Positions 8,754 to 18,736 of a stretch of DNA of 25,535 bases are shown here, piece after piece. This DNA comes from Lobulomyces angularis (taxonomy: Eukaryota > Chytridiomycota > Chytridiomycetes > Lobulomycetales > Lobulomycetaceae): NCBI GenBank assembly GCA_027604685.1, contig JADHYX010000303.1:2038-27572 (forward strand), given 5' to 3'. The translations under genes and the position numbers were made by a program. The stretch's first letter is position 1. Each line of letters opens with the position of its first letter. The notes below the pieces were generated by a model. The model was not told the origin of the DNA and made no database searches. It saw nothing but the letters and a program-made list of their open reading frames with translations.

Positions 8754-9614
8754 GACTCAAGCTTTGATTTAACATCACAATGGTTAGCAAACAGAGGATA
8801 TGTCGTCTTTCAGCCAAATTACAGAGGAAGTACTGGATTCACTAAAGGGTTATTGGTTAAGAGCTGTAAGCAATGGGGAAAAACAATGCATACTGATTTA
8901 CTAGGTTTATAAGCGCTTTTATGATACATTTATATTGTGTAGATTCTGTTGATATCCAAAAGGATTTATTGACAGTGAACATGTTGCTATCTTTGGAGGA
9001 AGTTATAGTAAACCAGGCGTCAAACTTATTCTTATCCTTCTAGAATTCAAATAGGTGGATATTCAGCATTATGTGGAGTTACTTTAACACCAGATTTTTT
9101 CACCTGTTTAGTTGACTTTGTCGGACCACCCAGTAGCTTAATCACATTGATTAAGTCTATTCTATTTTATTGGTGAGAGATGGAACTTAATATTCTAATG
9201 CATCTATATTTCTTTCTCTACTTTTCAACAATAATAGGATATTAGAGAGAGGTATGTTGAAAGCCAGATTCGGTGATGAAGTTGAAGAAGCAGACATGCC
9301 AATAGAAGTTTCACCGTTAACCCATGCCCACAAAATTGTCAAACCTTATGCAAGGTAAAAATGATCCAAGGGTTACAGTTATGGAAATGAACAAATAGTT
9401 GATGCTATAGAAAAAACTTATGGAAATGTATATTATGGTATTACAACATTACTTGAATAACTTTCAAAAGTAATTTTTTTTATTTTCATTTTTTTGTTAT
9501 TTTATAGTTCTTTATCCAAATGAAGGACATGGGTTCTCTACACCTGTAAATAGAATTGACGTTTACAGTAAAGCAGAATTGTTTTTAAGTGAATTTATGG
9601 GTTATAAATCGTGA
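8754..9614 (+). pseudogene. S9 prolyl-oligopeptidase-family hydrolase, 5'-truncated and frameshifted
   Basis: The C-terminal catalytic half of an acylaminoacyl-peptidase/dipeptidyl-peptidase-type S9 enzyme is readable in pieces. 8754-8903 gives FDLTSQWLANRGYVVF and NYRGSTGF with WGKTMHTDLL. About 8962-9009 gives GFIDSEHVAIFGGSY. After an intron-like gap (9010-9054) comes [15 protein letters not shown] up to FYW. From 9239, after an intron, ILERGMLKARFGDE to SPLTHAHKIVKP. 9349-9438 gives QGKNDPRV and onward. 9508-9614 gives VLYPNEGHGFSTPVNRI up to a TGA. Remnants of the Ser/Asp/His triad are visible. Damage: a frameshift at about 8951-8962, a second with small loss at about 9345-9350 that makes an immediate stop, Ser for the second Gly of the nucleophile motif (GGSYSGY, if spliced), and no beta-propeller half or start. 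Splice sites are still intact, so the decay looks fairly recent. Sequencing error could mimic the frameshifts but not the missing 5' half. Confidence 0.8.
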
Positions 9615-10364
9615 GCTCAGCGGGGTTTGTCGCTAACCCTAAATTTTTAATTCAAGAATTATATTTTGATTATTATTTTCTATTTTTTAATTTACAGTTT
9701 ATACAAATTACAATTTCTCGTATTTGCTTTTAGTATTTATAATTCACAGTTGTAAAATTATAATAAAGGCTATCTTGATGCTTTTTTAATATTTAGTTAA
9801 AAGAGTATTTAATAACTTCTCCATTAATTTTACTGAAAATCATGATAGATATACTTATAACTTGATCAATTTTTGTACGTTTTTATATCGTCTAAGCAGA
9901 ATACCATGATGTAAATTTATTTTACAACAACAATGAAAATCTAAAGCCAACCATACTAAATAGGAACTTAATATAATAGCTTTTAATATTACCTGCATTA
10001 TATTTTGATCAATCAGACCAAATTAAACCATATATTACAAATTCCTATTTTTTTTACAATACTTGATTTAGGTTTTAGATTTTATGACGTAGAAAACGAT
10101 ACCCTAAAACGCGCATCAGTGTTTTCTAATTCACTCATTTCATTTTAAACTATTTAGTTTAACGCTATTTCCTGCTTGCTTTGTCATTTTACATATAACT
10201 TTTTTTTCCTAAATGAAACAGGGTGTTTTGAGAAAAACAAAAAAGTGGCCTGCTTAAGTTAGTAGACTGAAATGGGGAAGCCAGAAGGAAAAAATATAAT
10301 TGTTTTACATTTCAAAATTTTTTTCTTTAATATCATAAAAAACTGTTAATATTTATAAAAGTAA
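9615..10364. other. Convergent intergenic region after the S9 pseudogene
   Basis: These 750 bp lie between the pseudogene stop and the 3' end of the cyclic-nucleotide-binding gene. I find no convincing ORF, tRNA or repeat. The composition is AT-rich but less dominated by homopolymers than the left part of the window. An ATAAAG at about 9762 could be a degenerate poly(A) signal. Confidence 0.45.
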
Positions 10365-12650
10365 TTAAACTAAATTTCTGTATGATAAGTTATCTTTCAT
10401 TGTTCTATTTTTTTCCCACATTTTCAGAGTAATATTTGGGTCTTTGAACTTTTCTCTAAATATTAATTCCAAATATTTTTTTTTATACATTTTCCATTTT
10501 TTTCTTTCAATCTGATCTAGGTACAAACCCTTTAAAACGTTTTTGGTATAGTCTTTACGGCTTAAAATATTAGGAATTTCTTTAGGTATTTTGGACCAAG
10601 CTACATCAAATTTAAATTTCAGTAATCATCTCAATTTAGTTAACTTTTTCTTACCATTATATCGTTGCACTACTCCAACTTCCACATCAGTTTCACATTT
10701 AATTTCAACTTGACTTCTTTCCCAAATTATTTTGTTGGGATGTAAATGGACAATTTTTTCATTAAAGTATTCTCCTTCACTTAACCTTGCTATAAATATT
10801 TTAATCACATTTGCATCAGTTTCATTAATAACAGCATTATTTACTACTTCATTTTTCAAGTCTATTTCACACTCAATTGGTTTTTTATTACTAATAATTT
10901 TTCTAGAAAATTTTCCATTGATGTTAAATTTAATCTCATCTTTTCTGAGTAAGTGTTTTCTTTTGTTGCTGCAAGTATCAATTATCCCTATATCTTCCTC
11001 CTCTTGCAAACAATTTAAATCGAAATTTTTCCACACTGACAAAGTTCCTTTTTTTATAAAGCAAAATTCATCTAGTGTATCATTTTCTTTTAAAATTATT
11101 TGCCCTTTTTTAAAAGATTTTATAGAAATACAATCAGAAAATGAATGAATATCTAATTCGCTTAAATTAGAAAAAACTGGCAATTTTCTTAACATTGTAA
11201 CTTTCTATCCATTTGCATATTTTTAAAAAAAATAAAATAAAAAATAGAAACATAAACAGTTAGTTTTTAACTTTTAACCTTTTTTTTTTAATTTACCTCT
11301 AGTCTATCTCTTTTGTGTTCATATCGCAATATTCGGTTATAGTCAGACTTTTCAATCCTTAATAGAACACTGGATGTAGAGCTCATTATCGTAGCCGCTC
11401 TAACACCATGGCTTTGAATTAATGCTAATTCTCCAAAACCGCTAAATAATAAACAATTTACAAAATATGTATATATTTTATAGATTAACGTACAATCCAG
11501 GCACAATATTACCAACGGTAACCCCGTTTATAATGATAATCATTTCACCAACCAATACTACAAACCAATTGGAACCTTCATCTCCTTGAGAAAAAACTAA
11601 TTGATTTTTGTTATATGTCTCTAAATTTAAGCTATCATCTTCAATTAGCTGTAATAAAACTTTTTGACTAACTTTTTTGAAGGCTTTCAAATTTCTCAAG
11701 CAAGAAAAAGCTTTTTTTATATCAGAATTAACTCTTAAATTTGAGGGTTTCTTCAATATATTAATCAAAACTTCATTCTCATCTTTCTTATTATTGTTTA
11801 CTATATTTTGGGAGCTGTTCTGAATTTTGTCGCTAGAAAGTGCAACGTTGGTTTCAGAATCACGTGATGTAAAATTGTGATTAGTATGGTTATTATTACT
11901 TTTAGTTTCTTCTTCTAAATCCATTAGATCAAATTCTTCATTATCAGGGGCCTTTTTTTTTTTGCATTGGAATTTTTTATTTAGTTTAACGGCATGTTTC
12001 TTTAAATTATTATCAAGTTTCATATTATACTGAATGATATTCTCAAAAATGTTGTTTTCTTTATCTAACATATTTTCATTTTGCTTTCGAGTTTTACGCG
12101 ATCCATTTTTGTAGTTACCAATTCCTAAAATTCTATCATTTAAAACTGGTAGCAGATTATTAGTTTTTTTATAAACAATATCGACACTATGCTCAACCTC
12201 CTTTTTAAAAAAGTTGTTTTGTTGAAAATGCTTTTGGTTGAATTTTTCATCAAAAATTTTTTTAAATTCTTCGTGTTTTTTTTCTTCATCAAGCTTTTGT
12301 TGAAACTTTGTACCTTTTGTAGTTTTAAATTTTTTAAAATGTTCACAAGGTTTAGAGCAAGTCACAAATAGTTTATTTGTTTCTTTCATCAACTCTCTAA
12401 TTTTTGTGTTGTGTATTTTTCTCTCCTCTTCGGCTTCCTTTTTGCTCTTCTTTACCTGCTTAATTTTTAATATTTCCATTTTATTTATAGAGCATTCTAA
12501 ACAATGATTTTCCTACCATAAATTGTTAATATTAGCTTACGAGAATGTTTTCCAAAAAAAAAAAATTTGGATATAATTTACCTCTAAATAAGTTGCATTA
12601 AAATTATTAACAACATATTCACCATCATTTCGCTTTATTATTTGAACCAT
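10365..12650 (-). CDS. Protein with two cyclic-nucleotide-binding domains
   Basis: Five exons (high to low): 12650-12582, 12512-11494, 11441-11297, 11204-10655, 10600-10365; 672 aa. The first ATG lies in a 69-nt exon; an 11-codon lead then joins in frame to a long Lys/Glu/Asn-rich, partly coiled-coil N-terminal region (to about residue 285). Domain 1 (about 290-405) has the cAMP-receptor fold: LVFSQGDEGSNWFVVLVGEM and, after the exon 2/3 junction, the phosphate-binding cassette FGELALIQSHGVRAATI with its Glu and Arg, so nucleotide binding looks possible. Domain 2 (about 412-594) starts like the second half of PKA-R (MLRKLPVFSNLSELDI, GQIILKEND, FIKKGTLSVW). Its cassette is degenerate (GEYFNEK) and it carries a ~90-residue charged insertion. 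A basic C-terminal exon ends the protein. No kinase or channel segment is seen. It resembles CNBD2-type proteins more than a PKA regulatory subunit (no R-x-x-S inhibitor site noticed). Target unknown. Confidence 0.82.
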
Positions 12651-13282
12651 AATTAGCTAAAAAATTTAAATTTTAAGCTGTTAAATATTTTTTTCCCATT
12701 ACAATTCTAGAAATTTTTATTATATGTATGTTCTAGAAAATTATAGAAGGAATAACAGTTTCCAAAACCAACATCATTGGCTATTGTAGTGGTAATGCTG
12801 GTGAATAAAATAGTACTCATGCAAGGTTGAGTCGTAACTTCTATATGTTATTAATTTTTCCTAAATAAATCGTTGTGTTGGTAAAGTTAAAATTGCAAAA
12901 AAAATGTGTTGAATGCAGAAAGCCATAATAAAAAACCTTATTAAATGGAGAGATAGTTATAAAACTGGAATAAAGTACATTTTTTTCTTTCTTTGTTACA
13001 TTCTGAACTGTTGTAACATAGAACTAATTTTTTCGAAAAATGGCAATTGAACAATGAATCTTTAAAATTTCACTATCCAGCGTCTACTGTAAGGAATTAT
13101 AAGCAGTGAAAAACCTATCTATAACTTTGAAACAAATTAAAAAGTTATGTTTCTTTTTTTTTAAAAATTCTATTAGTAAAAATTCTTTAGATTCAAAACG
13201 TTGTAAATTATAAGTAAAAATATAAATCTAACAATTAAATTATTCATCTGAAACTAAAATCTACACGAAAAATTCAACCAAT
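12651..13282. other. Intergenic region between CNBD gene and carnitine acetyltransferase
   Basis: This 632-bp spacer holds the promoter of the minus-strand CNBD gene and the 3' flank of the carnitine acetyltransferase gene. The only clear signals are two TTCTAGAA palindromes near the CNBD start, listed separately. No ORF or RNA gene is supported. Confidence 0.5.
12705..12738. promoter_or_regulatory. Two TTCTAGAA palindromes upstream of the CNBD gene
   Basis: Copies at 12705-12712 and 12731-12738 lie 26 bp apart, 55-88 bp upstream of the minus-strand start at 12650. They have the same TTCnnGAA form as the sites in the tubulin/RNase H2A promoter, consistent with a heat-shock-factor-like or other dimeric regulator. 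Copies also occur inside the S9 pseudogene (9038) and inside CNBD coding sequence (10901), so the word is not confined to promoters. Confidence 0.35.
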
Positions 13283-15449
13283 TTATAATTTGGCTTTTGG
13301 AGTCAATTCAGGTATGGTTTTTTCAAATACTACTTTCATTTCGTTTAATGCTTCATGAAAGTAGTGTCTAAAAGTCTCGTTTCCCAATTTCAGACTGACC
13401 AAATTAAAATGTAAACTGTTATTTTTAACCATGTAAGCACATCCTAAAAAAAATTGATAAATAAATAAAAAAGAAGAAAAGGAAGAGTTACCCCATCCAT
13501 CAGGAACAACTTCACCCCAACCATAACCTTCGTAATATTCTGAAGTTATCTGACTTGTACTTAAATTCCAATGGCTACTTCTGGAGTATGCAGGATCAGC
13601 AAAAATTTCTGGTTTGGGCTCATCTGGTTTTAATAACAACCTCAACCCTAACAAATGTCTATCGACACCTTTGCCATCAACCGCCTTCCTCATATAAGTT
13701 GATTGGGAAGCAATCGCCTTTCTACCTAACTGACCTTTTTCAACATCCTAAATTATTTAAAAAAAATTATTTTTTGATCATTTCCCAGTCAATACATACT
13801 GATAAATGAGGATTTTCCATTGCTTTGACCCAAGCGACACTTTCATTACTGACGCTTCTGCATGTTTCGGTTCTGCCAAAGAGGTATTTTTTGGTTTGTG
13901 CACTTTCATAAGTTGGATCACATTTTCCCATTAGCTTGAAATACGCAAGTTGGATTGCCATTTGGGCATAGGCATCCGGAGAAACCCCAAATTTCTTTAT
14001 AAGATTTTTTCCGTAGCCTTCAAATACACAAACTTTCAAGTCATGCTTGTCAATTAATTCGTTGAAGTTTTTTTTGGCTACAGCGATTTGTGTTTTTTGA
14101 TTTGTTAAATCAAATTTTAATTTTTCAGGAAGAGGTAAGGTAATTGGTGCATGAGAATTTCCGTCATCAAATTTTCCAGTAAAAATGCTTTATATAGTAA
14201 TCATTAAAATTAAATAAATTAACTATCAGATGCATACTTATGTAAAAATGTGTTGCACATTCTATCTGGGGGTGTAGCATCCATTCTGCTATGTTCTCCA
14301 TTAAATCCAGCCTTTCCATTGTCAAAAATGATAAACTGCAGTGACTTGTCAAAAAATCTATTCTTTCCATCACCATGCCAGCAAGCCCTACTTAATTCTT
14401 CTCTGGTAACAGGTTTTGTATCATCCAAACATATGGCAAAAACACTATTTTCAATAATTTCTAAACTTTTCTTATTTAATGGGTTTAATAGTAATTCATC
14501 TCTAGTAGCAGTCCAAATATCTCTGTTTTCAGTAGTAAGAATTCCTAGAGGAGTGTGTTCCTCGGTGCCAGCCATTTCGTAAATTTTTTTAAACTGGCTA
14601 TTATGGTCATTAAGAGAAAAAAATTTTAAAAGGAATATAATACCTCTCCAATTCATTCGTGCTCAAAATTCTACCATTTACTTTTAAGTCTATGGTAAAA
14701 AATTGATTTTTTCTTATCACTACCGCATGATTATTTTGATTTGGATCTGCCAAATGAGTAATGTCACTAGGAATCTTTGGAATTCTGGTACTATTAAACA
14801 TGTATCTGTATTGGTCCATACATAGCGGTCCTGCTTTTGTAGAATCTGGAATGAGCGTTTCGCTGATTTTTACATAAGTATTTTCATCACAATTTTAGGC
14901 TTACTTAATAAGTTCTTCACGAAATTGCATCGCACCTCTTGCAATACTGGCTGCTCTAGCACTAGGATCTTTTCTAAATTTATCATCCTTAAAAACCCAA
15001 AAATAAGAGACCCAAACTACAATGGGATCCCGATAACCCATATAAGCATAATCATTCCACCAATCAATTAGCCAGCTACTATTTGAATATTTATTTTGTC
15101 TATCTTTTAACAACTTTTGCAACTCTTCACCTTTCCCACCTGGTTTTAAAAAATCTTTAACTGCCATTAACGACCTTTCATATTGCTGATTCGTTAATAT
15201 AGGTTCCAATGATTTTAAATAAGTTTCACAAGTTTCTTTCAGTTCAGGAACCTAAAACAATGTTATTTTTTTGAACCTAACTTAAAAAACATAGAGAAAT
15301 TTTACCGGAAGTCTAGGAAGAGTTGATTGATGTGAATATGTAATTTTAGTAGAAAATTTGCTCATCGATTTAGATAATGTGTTACTTCTTTGCAAAGTAG
15401 AATTTGTTAAGATTTTGTTACTTCCAGAAATAAATCGCTTGAAGTTCAT
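13283..15449 (-). CDS. CAT2: Carnitine O-acetyltransferase with mitochondrial and peroxisomal signals
   Basis: Exchanges acetyl groups between CoA and carnitine, so that acetyl units can leave peroxisomes and enter mitochondria. Seven exons (high to low): 15449-15306, 15251-14905, 14862-14644, 14597-14238, 14187-13800, 13747-13492, 13443-13283; 624 aa, the usual length, all frames joining. The choline/carnitine acyltransferase fold is clear: LPRLPVPELKETCETYLKSL, CMDQYRYMFNSTRIP, ILTTENRDIW, and the catalytic His339 in GEHSRMDATP (human CRAT His343). The N-terminus is rich in Ser, Thr, Lys and Arg and lacks acidic residues, like a mitochondrial presequence; Met29 could start a shorter form. 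The C-terminus is AKL, a type 1 peroxisomal signal, as in yeast Cat2. Introns are very short (42-54 nt); the last, 48 nt, is a multiple of three without a stop. An in-frame stop upstream makes 15449 the first possible ATG. Confidence 0.92.
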
Positions 15450-16192
15450 TAAGTAGCTAAAGAGTAAATCGTCAATCTTTTAACCCAGCTCTTCAAATTA
15501 ACTACTTAAAATTGTTAAGTTGTGAAACGAACTGATGATTGGTTTACAAAAATTGTTTGTAATATAAAAAAAAAAAATCAAAAAAAAAAAAAAATTATTT
15601 TGTCATGTATGAAAATGACTGAAATTTTTTTTTATTTTTTTAATTCGTAGAAGATTTCTATCTTTTTAAAATATATATTCATTGAAAAGAGAAGTAGTAA
15701 ATAAATATTTAAGAGGTGTTATGTGCAGAATAAAAAGTTAAAGTGCACAAACAACTGAGACTTTCCCAGCCATTAGCTATTCCTATATTTAAGTCTCAAG
15801 TACCTTAATTCACAACCTAAAATGGTTATTTTTCTAAATAATTGATTTGTAATCCTACAATTGTTGGATTGAGTTTAAATTAATTATTGCAAATACATAC
15901 TATAAATCACAACTTTTAAAAAAATATTAATACCACTTAAAACTTCGATTATTTCATTATTAGAATTATTGTTGTAATTCAGGTAGTAAAATTGAAGGAA
16001 ATTACAATTGGAGACTAAACTTTCATATTCTACTCTACAGAATCAGTACACTACTGGAAAAAATTTTCTTGCAACATAACAATTTTACTTGATAAAAGAT
16101 AATTTATATTAATCCACCTGGGTTGTTTTTACGTCAAAATTAAATATTTTACAAAAAATTCAATAAAAAAAATACATATTTATTAGAATAAA
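15450..16192. other. Divergent promoter region, carnitine acetyltransferase / UFD1
   Basis: The 743-bp spacer between the two start codons has no ORF longer than chance and no tRNA. A near-perfect 20-bp palindrome at 15851-15870 is listed separately. Otherwise it is mixed AT-rich sequence with a few A/T runs near 15570-15650. Confidence 0.5.
15851..15870. promoter_or_regulatory. 20-bp palindrome in the divergent promoter
   Basis: AATCCTACAATTGTTGGATT reads the same on both strands apart from one mismatched pair. It lies near the middle of the spacer that separates the carnitine acetyltransferase and UFD1 starts. The form suits a homodimeric DNA-binding protein, but no known factor is recognised. 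Confidence 0.3.
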
Positions 16193-17447
16193 ATGTTTCA
16201 TCAGTTTATGGGTGTACAAAATAACAGATTTGAAAAAACTTACAGATGCTACTCAATTCTCTGTATGCAGGGAAATCCCAAAGTGTTGGACATCCAAAAT
16301 GGTGGAAAGATCTTCTTACCTCCATCTGCATTGCTTGCTATACAGTCAATGCAAGTGCAGTTTCCCTTAACCTTTCACCTTTCTAATCACAAGGAAACCA
16401 ATTTAAAATCCACTCATGCAGGAGTTTTAGAATTTAACGCTGAAGTAACCATTTTAATTATTAAAAATTAACCTTTACATTTAGGAAGGAAGGGTTTACG
16501 TACCTCAGTGGTTAATGGTTCAACTAATGTTGAATGAAGGTGACCTGATTAAAGTAAAATATTCTGCACTGCCTTTAGGAACTTATGTGAAAATACAAGC
16601 ACAAAGCGTTGATTTTTTGGAGATCCATGACCATAGAGCTGTGCTAGAAAAGGCCTTTAGAAATTATGGTACTTTAACTGAAGGTAATGTCCTGTTTACC
16701 TTATTTAACCTTTTCACCTTAATATTACAGGCGATATCATTACCATCAATTATAATAACCGAACATATGACATATTGGTGATGGAAACTAAACCGAAGGG
16801 TGCAATATCTATTGTAGAAACTGATTTGCAGGTAAGTTTTATTTAGAGAATAATAAACACAGTTTGATTTTATTAAGAGATATTTTTAAATAAAACTAGA
16901 TTTTTTAATAATATCTAATACTTTTAAAAATAGACAGAATTTGCTGCTCCATTAGGATACCAAGAACCTACACCAATCCCAAAAAAATTAACTAAACCTT
17001 CCTTGGAAGTGAGTAAAATTGACAAATTTTATTAAAACAGTTTTATGTTAGGGTAGTGTTGAAAATATAACCCAGCACGTAGTGAAAGAAGAGGAAGGTT
17101 TTTCCGCTTTTCATGGTTCAGGACAAAAGTTGAGTGGAAAGAAGCTGGGAGAAGAAATAATGTGAATATACATTCGTTCTTTTTATGGATTAACTCTTAT
17201 ATTTATACAGTAGAAAAAAAGAATATAGCAAGAATAAACCTCCTCCAGCGTTAGTGTTACCAGCAGGCAGAATTTTTCTTGGTTACAAAGTCGTACCTTT
17301 GAAAGGAAATGAATCCGCTGAAGGATCAAAGGTTTGCAGCATATTGTATATTTATTATAACCATTATGTTGATAATAGGAAAATATATTTTCTGGAGAAG
17401 GAAAAACTCTTAGGGCATCCAGAAAAGGAAAAGGAAAGGAAGTTTAA
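16193..17447 (+). CDS. UFD1: Ubiquitin fusion degradation protein 1 (Cdc48-Npl4 adaptor)
   Basis: Partner of Npl4 that brings polyubiquitinated substrates to the Cdc48/p97 unfoldase in ER-associated and nuclear degradation. Seven exons: 16193-16444, 16485-16683, 16731-16831, 16934-17008, 17052-17161, 17211-17331, 17379-17447; 308 aa, close to human UFD1. The N-terminal UT3 domain is recognisable throughout: GNPKVLDIQNGGKIFLPPSA, THAGVLEF, EGRVYVPQWLM, VDFLEIHDHRAVLE, TINYNNRTYDILVMETKP, then a variable linker. Both p97-binding SHP boxes are present: FHGSGQKL at 229-236 and FSGEGKTL at 290-297, the latter followed by a basic end (RKGKGKEV). Between them PAGRIFLGYKVVP matches the conserved Npl4-binding region. 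The last two exons are supported by recovery of these motifs. A 182-bp gap with a strong hairpin separates it from SLD5 on the same strand. Confidence 0.94.
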
Positions 17448-17549
17448 ATATTGCCTATTTAGTGATAATTTTAATTCTTTTTAGTTTGGTGCATATTTTT
17501 AATTGTATTTAAATTGTAATTTATCATTTGTCACTTGCCAGAAAACTAT

Positions 17550-17581
17550 CAGAAATTTTTGTTTTAATACAAAAATTTCTG
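17550..17581. repeat. Perfect inverted repeat (13-bp arms, 6-nt loop)
   Basis: CAGAAATTTTTGT (17550-17562) and ACAAAAATTTCTG (17569-17581) are exact reverse complements around a TTTAAT loop, followed by a T-rich run. The repeat lies between the UFD1 stop and the SLD5 start, both on the plus strand, so it could act in the UFD1 3' end, in the SLD5 promoter, or as a cruciform-prone spacer. Confidence 0.75.
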
Positions 17582-17603
17582 TTTTTTTACAATAATTTCT
17601 TAC

Positions 17604-17611
17604 AAAACCCT
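17604..17611 (+). promoter_or_regulatory. AAAACCCT motif before the SLD5 start
   Basis: The octamer ends 18 bp before the SLD5 ATG at 17630. It is the same word and strand-relative orientation as the motifs before RNASEH2A (5036, 5048) and the histone deacetylase (20380-20387, minus). Confidence 0.35.
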
Positions 17612-17629
17612 CCTTGAAAATTTGATTTT

Positions 17630-18515
17630 ATGTTTGGAGAAGAATTAGAAAACACGCATTTAAGTTCGATATGTAATACTACAGATGTAGATGGCAGCAA
17701 TGGATTTAATACACAGGATTTTTTAAACGACGATTCAGAAGGAGCAAGTGAACAGAGTGACATTGACTTGTTTACAAAAGCGTGGATAAATGAAAAAAAT
17801 TCACCAGAAATTTTAAACTTTAAAAAGGAACTATTAGAAAGCTTAAGCTTAAAATTGACAACGCAAAAGCATTTTATTGAAGAAGAAAATTTAGAAATAT
17901 TTTTGAGTTCAATTTATTTACAAGAAATTGAAAGACTAAAGTTTTTAATAAGAAGTTATTTAAAAATGAGATTAGAAAAGGTAAGTTATTTGAAAAAAAG
18001 ACAAAAAATTTAAAAAAAGTATATTTACGTAACTTTTATTTTTTACTCAGATTGAAAAATTCAGTTTAGATTTTTTAGTTAATCAAGAAAATAGATTAAA
18101 ATTAAGCTCAAAAGAGTTAAACTATTGTGAAAAGTACCAGAGATTGAAGCAAGAATACTTTAATAAAACTTGTTTAGAAAAATTACCAGAAATGTTGAGA
18201 AGCATTGAAGAAAAAAATGAGATGGGACTGTCTATGAGTAAAGAAATTTTTAAATTATTTAAAATTTATTTAAAATAAAAAATAAAACTATTCAGTTGTG
18301 GAACCCGATTTAAACGATTCAGTGTTATTCAAGGTTGATAAAAGTATTGAGATTTATCGGTTAGAAGATAGGTTAGTAACAATCAAATCATAATCTGTTT
18401 TAATTTTTTTGTTATTAGAAATATTAACCTTAGTTTAGAAAAGGATTCGGTGCATTTGCTCCGATACAATTCAATAAGAAATTTGCTTGCGGATGATAAA
18501 ATCAGGCTCATATAA
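17630..18515 (+). CDS. SLD5: DNA replication complex GINS subunit SLD5
   Basis: Subunit of the GINS tetramer, which with Cdc45 and Mcm2-7 forms the replicative CMG helicase. Four exons: 17630-17980, 18051-18237, 18296-18371, 18419-18515; 236 aa (human SLD5 has 223). An acidic, Ser/Asp-rich leader (about 45 residues) precedes the helical A domain: FTKAWINEKNSPEIL, then the hallmark IERLKFLIRSYLKMRLEKIE across the exon 1/2 junction, and LSSKELNYCEKYQ. After the inter-domain linker, VEPDLNDSVLFKV and the terminal beta domain SVHLLRYNSIRNLLADDKIRLI complete the family pattern. The order helical domain first, small beta domain last is that of Sld5 and Psf1 rather than Psf2/Psf3. The start at 17630 is the first ATG of the frame and follows an AAAACCCT motif. 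The gene is convergent with the histone deacetylase gene. Confidence 0.9.
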
Positions 18516-18736
18516 GAGCCAGTTTATACTACAAAAATTTTTTTAAGTTTTTTATACCAAAAATGAAGTTAACATTGTTTTATGATCTATGTTGCTTAAT
18601 CCAATATATTTCATTTTTAATTAACATGTGCCAGAATTATACAAAATATAAAAATGCAGCAGTTTTTCTTTGTAAATAAAAAATTTTCTTTTCTACATTC
18701 GATTTTGAAAGAACCTTGATTTCTCTAAATCTAAAA

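Noticed and set aside
8754..9614. Functional S9 peptidase gene with more introns
   Set aside because: I tried to join the segments by GT-AG introns; no choice restores the frame at 8951-8962 or at 9345-9350 without losing conserved residues, and no 5' half is present.
9630..9642. Telomere-like word CTAACCCTAA
   Set aside because: It occurs once, with no tandem array, inside an ordinary spacer.
10732..11148. 138-codon plus-strand frame opposite the second CNBD
   Set aside because: It is hydrophobic antisense of Lys/Glu-rich codons; the minus strand carries the recognisable domain.
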